Positions 37,223-49,075 of a stretch of 64,000 nucleotides of DNA are shown here, piece by piece. The stretch comes from Agapanthus africanus (Eukaryota > Streptophyta > Magnoliopsida > Asparagales > Amaryllidaceae). The number at the start of each line of letters is the position of its first letter. The stretch's first letter is position 1. The notes beneath the pieces are model-generated. The model worked only from the letters and a program-made list of their open reading frames with translations. It was not told the DNA's origin and did not search any database. The translations under genes were made by a program, and so were the position numbers. The stretch is from positions 828,312,353 through 828,376,352 of the forward strand of contig CM057338.1 in the NCBI GenBank assembly GCA_030015575.1, in the 5' to 3' direction.

Positions 37223-39804
37223 ATCTTCCCCCCTTAAAACCCCTCAAATACTAAACCATTTCAGTAAAAGTCCAAGTCGTCGGGGCTCTGAAATTATCAA
37301 TACATAAAACGCATCATAGCGCAATAAGTGCGCATGAACAATGAGCAGATAACTCAAAAAAAAACTCCGTCAAGCATCCCGCAATCATCGGAGTTGTGGT
37401 AAAGACAAAAATGTCAAATCCAAAACAAAACCAATATGATATAAATCAGAACTATACACGTAAATATTTGAAGAAAATGCATGAAAAGTAAATCCAGGCA
37501 CTGTCCTCTGACTAGTCCTGCTCAGTACGAAGACAAATAGAAAATATCATAAAAACGTACTGGTCCATAAGGAATAAATCCCAAAAATGTATATAAGAAC
37601 ACCCTGTGCGTCTGGTGCGCACGGAAATCAAAATCCATATATATGCCATACATGTGCACAGAAACATCATATAGGTGCAACGGGTGTGCACGAAACATCT
37701 GTCATAGGCAGCGTGTGTGCCTGACAGAAAAATCAGGTGCATCTGTAATGCACAAAAAATCTCGATTTAGCGCATCTCGTATGCACCAAAATCGTATCTC
37801 AAAACATGCGCTTAACATGCGCGAAAATCCAAATCGGTGCATCCATCATGCACGAAATCACGAAATCAAAATCAAAATCAGAATCGAAATCGACGGTATA
37901 CAATATGGCTCAATCAAAATCAGGTATACCGCGATGTATAAGCTCACATCCATGTGCATCAGCATGCACAAATCAAATCAAAACACTGGCATAAAATAGG
38001 CATGAAATCACAATCAATACCTCAAGCGTAATACTATGCACAAAATATGAATACCCAATAGGTGCAACTATGGTGCACGAAAACAGAAATCATGGAACTC
38101 AGCCATCAAGACCAAATCATGCGAATAGATCGCCCAAAATACCAAAATCCAAGATGTCGGATACGGGATAATGGAATCATAAAATCACAAATCATAAATA
38201 CCGTCGTCGGTATATCCTCCTTCAAGGTCGAGAAGGTGTCGGTGCATCCAATGCTAGCACAGCAAGATATCTACTTGCCTCTTGCTCACAGTCTGGCGTT
38301 CTCTGTCTCTGGGTCCTTATCTCCTCGTATAGTATTCCAGAAAGGTCCTGCGGAAGTCTCCCTCAATTCTCGTTCTACCGAATTGCCCGGAAGTCATCGT
38401 CCTCTACTAAAGCTAATTCTTGTTCCGGAACGGCTGTAGGCTCATCGCGACTCCTTCTGGAAGGTATATCCATATACAACGCCTCTGCATGCGTATCACA
38501 TCTCTGATGTCAGCGGAGTGGAACGTCATCTCATCGAAATCTCGTGCGAACTCTTTACTTCACTCTGCTCCAATGTCGACTGATTTGGACTCGTCTTATC
38601 GTGGCTGCATGGACTGTGCTCCAACGGCTATACTCGTAGCTAGAGTCTCCCAAGCAATGTGTCCCATCACAGGGCATCTGAATGAAGTCGAACCATTCTA
38701 TCGATTCGTAAAAACCTCATAATCCCCTAAGATATCAATATCTTGGGTACAGTTTAATAGTATCGAGTACATACCACAGCATCAGTGGTCCAGCCGTAGA
38801 AGGGCAAACCCAAAACTCACTAATGGCGCCGCGGAACTGCCGCGAACCCTAAGGTTCAAAGGCTTTCACACGATCATTATGTCGAGTTAGGGTTTCATTC
38901 TTCTAGAGGGTCCATAGAATTGCTTGCACGTCTTTCCGAATACTTTAAACTTGGAATATGGTTTCCTGACATTCGATCGTCTCTCAACGAATCTGCGTGA
39001 AGTCGTCTCTAGCTGGAATCAATCTATCTGATGACTTCGCATTGGGTAAGAGAACAAACCACATGTCCTAGTCATTCGTCCTCAGGTAACTAGCGACCTT
39101 CCATCATATCTCTAAATATATACTCATGCTGCAGTAGCTCCAACATCTGGGCGATATCTCGTTATTGCAGCAGCAACCGGCTCATTCATCTGTACGCTGA
39201 ACAGTGCCTCAATCATCATGAATAAGCGATACCTCAGTGGTCATCACCTTCTGGCTGGACTCTATCGGTGGCTCAATCCTTGGTGCCGATCAGCACATCT
39301 GGGAAATCTCGTAAAAGCAATCTGTCAAACGCTCATGGCGCGAAAACACAACAAAACGATGCCTCTCCATGTAATCGTACGTCTCTGGGATCATGCCCCG
39401 GTCAGTCCTCATCAGTGATGAGCTCACGCTGACGCAACTCTAGCCGTAACTCTCTTTACCCATGTAATCGTGGCAGCAAAATCATAACCAGTATCGATGA
39501 GGATAGATCATAGGAATGAATATAATACTGTGCAAGGAAATGTACATCCTAAGGTTCCTTAAGCGGAGTGGCGTGTCGTAAGTATGCCGCGGAACATACA
39601 CACGGTACGTCACTCTACTGAAGTCACCTACTCCATCTACCAAGGGTCAACCTACGCGACGAAAGTTCGGGTCTAATACCCCCTCGACTAAGTCTAAGTT
39701 CCGTAAGGTCAGGCCTAAGTTCCGTATATATATAAACGCTCTAGACTCCACATAGTCAAACTTAGACTCGAACCAAGCTTAACCTAGCGCTCTGATACTA
39801 ACTT
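37223..39804 (-). other. LARD-B interior, non-coding
   Basis: Begins with the inverted purine tract (ATCTTCCCCCCTT) and ends at a primer-site variant on the minus strand (39789-39800). The hairpin chain at about 37600-37860 includes GTGCAT/ATGCAC (37737-37753), where LARD-1 has GTGCGT/ACGCAC: the pairing is kept although the base pair differs. No gag or pol domain is recognised. Confidence 0.75.
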
Positions 39805-42800
39805 TGTCATGACACGAAATAGCCCGTTACTGGCACTTGAATCATATGAAGTCTATAGGACCCCATCTAATTCAAGTAAACCAAAAGCCCAGAAATCTAA
39901 AACCATTTTTAAGTAATAAATAAAGGAAATAGTTTTAGGAAGTGAAGAAAACAAGTTTTTAAAACAAGGGTTTTGAAATAAGTAAGCCGAATATGCATTT
40001 TTAAAATCTATAGTCTTTTTTGAAAATTTCGGCAGAGTTTCCTTTGTAACTATTGGTCCCGAACGGGGTACAACAAGAATAATATATATGCAATGATAAA
40101 AGGCATCCCCAAGCGGGAGCTAACTCTTCGTCAATCGACGGTCACAACCACGCAAGCAATATAATATACAACGCCAGAAGGCGAGGATCAAAACTCAAAA
40201 AGAAACTCAAAAACAACATGAAAACCATAATACTACAACGCACGACTCTAAGGTCGAAATAATACATAACTGGTTTTCTAAGTCTGAAACAATATACAAG
40301 TTTTGGTTGATGGAATTACTAGATACAACTAAATAAAATAATACAAGGGTGGTCACGATGCGAGTGAACCCACCTACCAATGCAATCACCCAGAAAGGGA
40401 GCAGTATGCCAGAAAAGCCGCAATGGAACATGTATAGCAAAACCTTCAAGAACAGTGGCACAACGGGGGTGAGTTACCAACTCATGAATAGAAAACATCA
40501 CAAAGCAGAAATCGTATGTATGACATAAACCTAGGTCAATACGATCAATAATAATATATCCTCAATATGAATAAGTCTGAAGCATGATAAGGCGGCAATG
40601 TAACATCTATACATGAGTGTAGTGCCAAGTGCTCGTGCCAGTGCCTCGGGTAACAATATATCATAAATATGAGGTATGATCAATGCAATCAATGTCAACT
40701 ATATCAGGAAATCTATGAGTATGTGAATATCATCCAACTATGTGATCAATGACAATAAGCATCATGCATGTAAATATCAGAAACATATGCATGGAAGTAT
40801 GATGATGTAAATCAACATGTGTCGCTCGCGACATATCAAATCATGGAACCTGAGTGTCAAGCATTGACACTCGAAAACATCATGAAACTTGTGCCTAGCA
40901 TCGGCGTATAAATCCTCATATATCGGGCCCCGGCAGTCCGGATCGGCCCATATCAACTCTCAACTCCGGTCGGTATCCTCTGGATATCCACCGAGCTCAA
41001 ATACAATCACCGGTAGGTAGTAGTCCCTCTGCCAGGCTCACCGTCTGTATACACAGCATCCATTTCTTGCCCCGGGGTACCATACCGGGCCCACCATGTA
41101 CCCGCAATTGGCCTCACCGCCTCCTCGAATCGGGTTTCACATGTCGCTCTCAGCACCGAGAAAACACATGGTGGATGCACTGAAATATCATATCAAGGGC
41201 AACCGAGTTTTTAAAACAATTATATAATCTCTTTTGAAATATCCACGGTTCTCAAATTCAGAAATATCAAGGAAACAACATATCTCAATGCGTATAATCA
41301 AAAGCATGATGTATGCGACATGTAAAAGAAATGTAAGCATATCAGTATATCATGCAATATGGAATAGTAATATGCACATATTGAGGGAAAACCGTTCTTT
41401 TAAAATGAATCAGTTTTAAAGAGTATCTTGCGGTTCCCAAATCTCTAATCAAGCCAGAATCATTTATGTATGTGCAATTACTAATGTATGTAAATATAGG
41501 TGTACAATGGGTATGTACATAAGTATGCCATGCAAGGGATCATATCCTGAAGGCAACAGTACTACAGTGTAGTGACATGGCAATTATCGATGATGAAGTG
41601 TGTGAGCCGGCAAGCAAGTGTACGTGGAACATATGTATCATCGATAATGGTGCTGGTGTCCTAACATCATGGATTTGATACAGCAATAAACATATTTAAC
41701 ATGTGATGCGATGCAAACAGTAAGAATATGCGACAATGAATAATAACACAACAGTGCAGTATCTACATCAATGTATAAATGCCATTCAGTTTTGCCATTT
41801 GAAATAAGACGAATCGGGGTTTTAGAAAAATAAGGGCTACGGTGTTTTTAAGAAAAGATGCGTCTTTTGAAATATCCGTAGAATCCCTTTGCCTGTTTTT
41901 AAAATACTCCAGATTCGTTAGTTATTTTGAAATAGGTATGACATCAACCTAGCCTAACATCTACTATCAAACTACAGCTCTATCTACAAGTCAATCAGGA
42001 GGGGTATGGAAACCATCTAAATCTGAGTCGATACATATATATATATATATATAATAGTCGGTGATCCCGCCTCAAAGGTACCGCGTACGATACAATATCA
42101 TATGACATCCTCGAGTCATGAGTACGGATCTATCATCAAATAAAGCTCGTACGGTAAATCATCGTACGGCACCCAAAAGCTGGGTACGGGTCAATATCAC
42201 ATTCATCTTATCAATTATCTGGTATCCTTATCATCATATCTCATGATCTGGGGTACTAATCTAAGTCTAGTACAACTGATATCATCTATATAAATATAAA
42301 TGCGTGTGTGAAACACACGTCCAAAGGCCCGCTAAAATCACATGTCGTATCCCGAATATGAATCATAATATATCACCGATCTCATGGCACTATGCCCAAT
42401 CTCATCGACTCATCTCCAAATATCATCCACAATCCTCATTGTCTAAGTATAACTATAACAAATAAGCAAGTGTGTGCGTGTGAGTGTAAACCTATTCTAG
42501 GGTTCGCAACTAGGAACTATACTAGTTTACTTCTACGCCCTAATCTAATCATAGTACACCTAATCTCATCTCAAATATCCACGACACACAATAAGCTATC
42601 ATAAATAATATATAAATATACTATACTAAATATCAGACTGCGGAGGTGCTATACGCCATCCACCCGACTTCCCCCATAGATATAATCTATTCACCTGGAT
42701 TCCGCTTTCCGTTGCCGACGCTGCCACGCGCTTGCTTGTCGTCTCGAAGTCTTCGTGGGGTACCTACACATCATAACGTATCGCATCGCGTTAAAACCAA

Positions 42801-44236
42801 ATCAAAACTAAAACAACACGCTTAAAAAGCTATAGGTTAGAACCTATGGTTTGCTGTCGCAAAACAACCCGATATCACTCGATATAGACGTACGAACATC
42901 ACAAGATCGAGATAAAGCACAAATACCAAAAATCCAGAATGTAAATACGCAAAACCACAACTTGAGTCAAAATAGCAACACATGTAAAGATTTTGTATAA
43001 GGTGAAAACAATGTTCCAAAACAATACTGGAGTGATGTATGAAGTGTAGATGAGATAAGGAAGCAACCAGGACCCCTGACTCTACAAGATAACGGGGCCC
43101 CTACCCTAAAATTCCGACGACGCCGGCCCAGGTAGGAAGTTGGGGTGTCAGGTTTGTAGGGTAGTCTCCTAGTAGTCAATATAGGGTAATGGTCTTGCTA
43201 GTTTTTCCTGTAGGTGTGTAGGGTCACTCCAGATTCCCTGGGGGCTACCAATCTAACACAAAACCAAGGTTTGGTATATAAAGTTTAAGTCATGGCAATG
43301 TCGCAATGCTACACTGTAGGAAATTAGTCCCGGATTTGGATTAGGGTGATAACCAAGTGAGCAAACAACACTAGGGTGATATATAGGGTATATGTGACCT
43401 ACAGAAGAAACCTGGACCCACACCCTCACCAAGTGGCCGATCCCTCTCTCATGCCAAACCGGCCTCGCCGGCCCTAGGGACTCCTCTGGGTTCGTGCTCT
43501 CAGGGTGTCTTCCTAGGGTCAATTCTAAGCTCCTGAAGTTGTTTATTTTTCCAGTAAAAGTCCCAGCTCATTCCAGATTTGCCTGCACACTTAAAGTTCA
43601 CAAACCGACATTGCAAAGTTCTGTAATTCCGTATTTTTGGGTTTCAGGTTTGGTTGGTCTGGGTTTTCTACCATCATGGGGGTTTATAGGTCACTAATAA
43701 GGCTTATTAGCACTAATCCAACTCAAAATAACCTAAACCCTTTCTAGGCTTTTCCAAAGTCCACAAAACTTCTCCAAAACGATGTTAAACTTGTAATGAG
43801 GCTAAAGCACATGAAACACTACACTAATTGTGAAAGGGGTTACCTCATCCAGCTCCCGAGAATCTCCTACAGCGCCAAAATTGTATTTTTCTTGGTCCAA
43901 TGGGTAGCTTGTGAGGTTGTGCACAATTGTTGTAAAGTGAGAATGGGGTTTTGGAGTTGTTTTGGGTGTGTTTGTGATGCTTAAAGATGGAGGATGAAGA
44001 GGGGGCAGCAGCAGCAGCTGAAGAAGGAGAAGGAGAGGAATGAGTGAAGAGTGAAGGGAATGGCTAAGGCTTTGGTCAAAGGTAAACCCTACCTTTCTCT
44101 CTCTCACCCATACCTCAATATAAAACTCTTTTCCCTTTTTCTTTTCTTTTCTTTTTCTCATTCTCTCTAATAATTCACAACCATGGTATAAATATGAAGG
44201 AAAGCCATGAAAATAAATAACAAGGGTAAAACTGAT
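39805..44236 (-). repeat. 5' LTR of LARD-B, cut by TR-GAG insertion
   Basis: Partner of 32537-37222. Base 44236 corresponds to 36953 of that LTR. The long stem is at 41583-41648, and an AT tract lies at 42036-42052. The last bases before the insertion, CTGAT (44232-44236), are the probable left target duplicate of the TR-GAG element. Confidence 0.9.
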
Positions 44237-44499
44237 TGTTCCCGTCAAAAATTTCTGCGCAAAAGAGTCCTAGGTATCAAATGGCAGCGATATGCTTAAG
44301 GAAATGTGAATCAGTATCTTCCGGCCTGTTTTTGATAAACTGCCGAAGGAGAAACAGCAAAATTCTGATGGAATTGGAAGCATCTCGAAAAATCCTTCGA
44401 TTTGATATATTATGGGCCTCATAATTCATCCGGGATCAAAAGTTATGAGCAAATATGCTATGCACTGTTCCCCGATTAAAAATCAGGAATTACCTCAAT

Positions 44500-45169
44500 G
44501 AGGTATCACGTGTTCGCGCGTGACCAATGGTCACGTGATGGTTAAAAGCTCTGTAAACATAAAAGAAAAACAAAAGGCTGAAAGATGACTCAATTTGGGG
44601 TCACATGCTCACACGTGACCAAGTGTCACGTGCCAGCACGTGACAGGCTTTGAAAGCCTCACAGCTTAATAGAATTTAATTCTAAAAGTCAGAAAAAATA
44701 CGTCAACGAGATATCACGTGCTCATACGTGACCAATGGTCATGTGTTGACACGTGATGGTTAAAAACAACATAAACAAGCAGCTGTTAAAAGGACTCTAT
44801 TGGCGGCCACGTGCTCACACGTGACCAAGGGTCACGTGTCAGCACGTGACTGGCTTCGAAAGCCAGTTAATAGAATTAAATTCTAAAAGCTTCTAAATCT
44901 TTCCAAATGAAAAAGGATTATGGGGACCGTTGGATTAAAGATCCAAGGGTGATTAAAAATCACCTATTTATGGAAAAAATCTTAGACAAGTAAAGATTTC
45001 CCCTAAATCTCACCGAAAATAACAAACAGAATATCTTTGGATTTAAAATCCAATGGTGAATAAAAATTCACTGAATGATCTAAAGGATCATATTAATGAT
45101 GAAAACAAATCAAATCTTTCCATGAGAGATTTGCTAAACAAATTGATTCTTTTCCTTCTCCTATAAATA
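44500..45169 (+). promoter_or_regulatory. Probable U3 promoter: G-box cluster and TATA box
   Basis: A clean TATA box (TATAAATA, 45162-45169) sits inside a perfect palindrome, CTCCTAT-AA-ATAGGAG. Upstream, four blocks (near 44507, 44600, 44713 and 44807) carry about eleven CACGTG G-boxes, the core bound by plant bZIP and bHLH factors. In the fourth block two 21-base halves form an inverted repeat around AAG with a single mismatch, and each half contains two CACGTG sites. Regulation by light, ABA or stress is only inferred from the motif. The same arrangement is found in the 3' LTR with the TATA box at 56445. Confidence 0.65.
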
Positions 45170-46250
45170 GGAGCCAAGAAGAGAAGAGAATGGATCTACA
45201 TTTTTTGGGGAGATAACAACAACAGAGAGAGAAAAGAAAGGAGAATTTAATTCTCAACAAAGAAAACCCTAGGTGAGAAAGGGAAAAAGGATCAAAACTT
45301 CAATAAAGAGAATTTAATTCTCAATCCAAGAGTTTAACTCTTATACAAAAAAGAACTTAGTTCTTCTTCTGGTTGAAAATCTGCACAGAGCACATCTCCC
45401 CATAAGTTGAGAATTTAATTCTCATCGGGTCGAGATCCTGCCATGCAGATCTTAAACTTAGAAGGGGAATTGAGTTTTGAGAATTTAATTCTCCTAAAAC
45501 AAAACTAGGGTTTAACCCTATATGAGAATTTAATTCTCCTAAAACAGAACTAGGATTTAACCCTAATTGAGAATTTAATTCTCTCAGATCAACAGGAATT
45601 TAATAAAATGAAATTAGGGTTTTACCCTAAATAAGAATTTAATTCTTAATCTTACAGAGAATTAAATACTCAAAGTAAAATAAACAGACTTAAAAGATCT
45701 CTGTGCATGAAAAGAATTACGGTCACGTGTCCCCACGTGACCCCTGAAGAGATCCCCAGAAATGAGAAGGAGGAAAACTTTGAGGCAATGCCTCCCACGT
45801 GACCTACAAAACACAGAAAGAAAAAGCAAAGGAAATGAAGGCTTTGGGCGCTCTCACGTGTTACCACGTGACCCCTTGGCAAACGCTTTAACCGTCAGCG
45901 CATAAATCCCCATCACATGTCAATATGTGATACTCAAAATAGAATATAAAAGAAGTGTTTAACACTTAATTGCAGAACGAAGAAAAGGGATCCGGTCCCA
46001 CCTTTGGGCGCTCTCACGTGTCCACACGTGACCCCTCTTTCTTTAGTGTTTAACACTAATTTAGGGATAATATCTCCAGTGTTTAACACTGATTGCTTCT
46101 AGTGTTCAACACTAAATTGAAGATTATATTTCCAGTGTTTAACACTGATTGTCTTTTAGTGTTTAACACTAATTTGAGAGTTCTACCTCCAGTGTTTAAC
46201 ACTGTTATTCTTTAGTGTTTGACACTACTTTTAGCCAAATTGGCTAATTT
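44930..46250 (+). repeat. Dense array of short palindromes with TTTAA-like core
   Basis: About 25 inverted repeats of 13-17 bases lie in 1.3 kb, most downstream of the TATA box. Arms differ but always match: GAGAA/TTCTC (45241, 45308, 45409, 45479, 45524, 45569), AAGAG/CTCTT (45328), AAGAAC/GTTCTT (45351), TAGGG/CCCTA (45506), AAGTG/CACTT (45953), CAGTG/CACTG (46077, 46133, 46190), TTAGTG/CACTAA (46043, 46156), TTGGAT/ATCCAA (44930, 45037), GGTGAT/ATCACC (44948) and ATGATC/GATCAT (45075). Cores are TTTAA or close variants. The array recurs in the 3' LTR at about 56215-57545. Confidence 0.85.
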
Positions 46251-46489
46251 TCTAGAGGAAAAAGTCCCTCCTCCAAATGAATCTCAAAATTGAGGAAATC
46301 AAAGACAAGATGTTGTCAGAGCCCCCAAATCTCTGTTTAGCACTGCTGAATGATGAGGGGCTGAACCCAGACAAATGTCTAATGGCCCAAAGGGCCAATA
46401 TTTCAAACATAATTGGACTTAACCCAAACTGGCCATAAGTCCTCAAATCATCTTGAACTGAGCACATCTGCTCTTTCAACCAACTCATT

Positions 46490-47215
46490 AGTTCAAGGGT
46501 ACATCTCTGAGCTCCTCTGATATTTGTCGTTGTAATCCTTCAACGTCTTCAGAGAGGTGATAGGGTCCCGACAGCCATACATTTTATTGGACCACTATGT
46601 CCTTAAACTGGTATTGGACCACTATGTCCTTAAACTGGCAATGGACCACCATGTCCCTAAACTGGCAACGGACCACTACGTCCCTAAACTAGAACAATAG
46701 AGCCCCCAAATGCTCTTTTGTCGGATCTAAACGATCCCGTTAAGTTAATCTTAGTCTCAAATTAGACTAACGTATCCTTAACAAACGTTTAAGTTGATCT
46801 TAGCCTCAAATATGGCTAACGTGTCCTTAAACCAAAATCTTCAAACAGACTCTAGTCCCAAACTGGACTATAGATCTCCCAACCAACTTTGGTTCAAGGG
46901 TACATCTCTGAACTCCTCTGATATCTGTCGTTGTAATCCTTCAACGTCGTCAGAGAGGTGACGGGTCCCGACGGCCATACATTCAATGGACCACCATGTC
47001 CCTAAACGGGCAATGGACCACTATGTCCCTAAACTGGAATAATGGAGCCCAAATGCTCTTTTGTCGGATCTAAACGATCATGTTAAGTTGATCTTTATCT
47101 CAAATTGGACTAACGTATTCTTAACAAACGTTTAAGTTGATCTTAGCCTCAAATATGGCTAACGTATCCTTAAACCAAAATCTCAAACCTAAATCTAAGA
47201 AAATACGGATTTGGA
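46490..47215 (+). repeat. Tandem duplication of about 390 bases with short internal repeats
   Basis: The stretch starting TTCAAGGGTACATCTCTGA near 46490 recurs near 46890 with few differences. Inside each copy lie several units of about 21-24 bases of the form TGGACCACTATGTCC...AAACTGG, each with GGAC/GTCC arms. Similar units appear after gag near 50340-50440, so the motif is spread over the element. Confidence 0.75.
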
Positions 47216-47593
47216 CTAATCCACGTCCTACGGGGGACGACATAAATTAGTTTCCGTATACAATCCATGGGCAACCACAAACAAAATAAACACCCACGAC
47301 ACGAAGTGAAATTCTGGAGAAGAAGAAAGTTGTTATCGCGATGCGGTAGCGTAATTAATTGCAGGGACTTGCGCCTGCAGGGAAGAGCGTCCCCACAATC
47401 AAAAACCCCTCAAGCGAGGGGGAATCTGACGAAGTCTGCTACATCGGCCGCATCCGTTCAAACCTTCGATACACGGTGCCATAAATCAACTTGGCATCTT
47501 CGGAGAGGTGGACGGATAGCACCTATTAGCATCTGCCTCGAATCTCAGGCAAGACGTCCCTGTATTGCGCGTCTTTCGGAGGGGAATAGATTC

Positions 47594-47611
47594 TGGCATG
47601 CCCGGTGGGAC
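47594..47611 (+). other. Putative primer-binding site of TR-GAG element
   Basis: TGGCATGCCCGGTGGGAC begins with the TGG expected of a tRNA 3' end complement and is placed between the LTR and gag. I cannot name the tRNA with certainty. The same kind of sequence is familiar from plant Ty3/gypsy elements. Confidence 0.5.
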
Positions 47612-47736
47612 CTCTTCCTCTTTCCACTCCACACTTCGTGTGTCGTGTTCACGAACGAATCGCGGTTTGCTATGGTTGCCGTGGATTTGAGGTACTAAGA
47701 TTTGGTGTCTTACTCCGTGCAGAAAACAGAAGATCA

Positions 47737-48342
47737 ATGGCTTCAAACTGCATTAACTGCAACTGCAATTCTCGCTTCGTCCTTGCTGGAGGAGTGACTT
47801 ACGAGCCCCAAGCGGCCTTCCTTTTCAAGATGCCAGTGGAGCAGGTAACTCAAGCCACCACTAGACTATTCTTCGGGACCATGCCCCCACCGATGAGCTT
47901 CAATGCCCCAATGATGTCACAAGAAGCTCCAAAGAAGTCGGTCTTCGATCGGCTTACAACTATCGCGGCCCCCCTCAACGGGTCGCCTAAGCCCAATGCC
48001 TCAGCTTTCAGCAAACTGGGCCAAAACTCATGTGGGCCCATGAAGAAGCCTGCAATACCAGAAAAGGTTATTCCGAAGAGGATAGCCATCCCTGCTCCTG
48101 AAGTCGTCAAGGCGGCTTCTCCTGCCAAAGGGTCGGTCTTCACAAGACTGACTATTCCGGCTCTCGTTCCTGCTCGAAGGTCTGTCTTTGACAGATTGGA
48201 TACCGCTACTCAAAAGATGTCAGTCTTCAAGAGACTGGCACCAGCAGCGCTTCATCTGGACAGGGGCAAGACAAAGCCATCCCCATCGCTGAACCAACGC
48301 CGTTCGCTCGACATGCTCACCGTCGTCACTGGCGCCAAGTAA
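47737..48342 (+). pseudogene. gag: N-terminal gag-like segment with SVFxRL repeats
   Basis: The first open stretch downstream of the primer-like site. The frame extends upstream to 47605, but ATG at 47737 (MASNC) gives a more sensible start. The product is basic and proline-rich, with four copies of an SVFDRL-type motif (near 47938, 48132, 48180 and 48222: SVFDRL, SVFTRL, SVFDRL, SVFKRL). I recall similar motifs from N-terminal regions of plant Tat-type gypsy Gag proteins, so this is probably part of the fossil gag rather than a host gene. No catalytic domain is seen. Confidence 0.6.
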
Positions 48343-49075
48343 GGAAGGCTGGGGGCAACTCCCCCTCTGGGATAACTCCGCCAGCTCCGATGGTGGAAAT
48401 CAATGCTGCTGTTCCAACCGAGAACAGCTTTGAACTGCTCAACAAGGTGCGCAGAAACTCTCTTACTGCAGTGTTGAAAAGAACTCCTTCCCCGGTGGAG
48501 ACTGTCACAGAAATAAAGCCGGAGCAGTCCCCTCAACGGCTGTCTTCCAAAGTCTACAAGATTTGGCGATGAGTCCAAGAATCGGTGATTGATCCGAATT
48601 TCTCCCACCAGCATAAGAAGTCGATGGTCCGACAGGAAGAAAACCATCCTGTTAAGCCACGGAAGACGACGGCTACCTCGGTGCCCGCTGCAACGGCCCC
48701 CTCAACTTCGATCGCCCACAAAAGAAGGAGGTCGGGGAAAATCCCTGTGTCTTTGGCAAATCGCAAAGACACTGAATCTAAACGCCCCAAGTCTGGAGGC
48801 ATGGTGGTGCATACTGTTTATATGGCTTCCGGAAAGGAGGAAGGTCGTGCTTCGACGGGTCACCGATCGCTCACCCGATCCGTGACAAAAGCCCAGGAGC
48901 AACAATAGAAGCTTCAGGAAATGATGACTGCAATGGCCGCACTTACCGGGCCAAAAGAAAGCTTGGAGGCATCACCAGAGCAGCGTCATGAACAAGAAAC
49001 TGACGCTGACTTCCTACGCAGAGTCCTCGAAAAGAAGGACAGAGAAGCAGCAGAACAAGCAGCTAATATAAAAAA
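48343..49075 (+). pseudogene. Middle gag-like stretch, fragmentary
   Basis: Coding-like composition continues here in pieces, with basic, serine/proline-rich translations and then a charged, probably helical stretch (AALTGPKESLEASPEQ and following) leading into the gag core. It belongs to the same fossil gag region. I cannot assign a domain to it. Confidence 0.45.

Larger units (their letters stand above)
32537..44236 (-). mobile_element. LARD-B, LARD-like element interrupted in its 5' LTR
   Basis: Minus-strand LARD related to LARD-1 but of another subfamily: 3' LTR 32537-37222, interior to 39804, and 5' LTR from 39805. The 5' LTR is cut at 44236 by the TR-GAG insertion; about 269 bases of it should remain beyond the window. 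The left target duplicate is ATACT (32532-32536), and the unfilled site is visible in C1 at 2214-2218. No coding region is recognised. By eye the two LTRs differ at roughly 3-4 percent of bases in a 290-base sample. Confidence 0.9.
44237..47590 (+). repeat. 5' LTR of TR-GAG element (end approximate)
   Basis: Starts TGTTCCCGTC and matches 55509-57609 up to 46312, where the other copy is interrupted. The end is placed just before the primer-like site at 47594 and could be off by some hundred bases, because no terminal CA is obvious there. Contents in order: CACGTG-rich block, TATA box (45162-45169), a dense array of short palindromes (to 46250), then a tandem duplication with small GGAC...GTCC repeats. 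It is unusually long, and no gene is seen in it. Confidence 0.75.

Noticed and set aside
43802-44248. 148-codon minus-strand frame in the LARD-B 5' LTR
   Set aside because: Lies wholly in LTR and runs into the TR-GAG insertion; it is low-complexity (serine/leucine-rich) from a purine-rich tract. The matching LTR does not keep the same frame length.
47605-48342. Host nuclear protein gene (basic, proline-rich, repeated motif)
   Set aside because: It begins just after a retroelement primer site, leads into the gag core, and has no introns or host-gene context. A gag origin is simpler.
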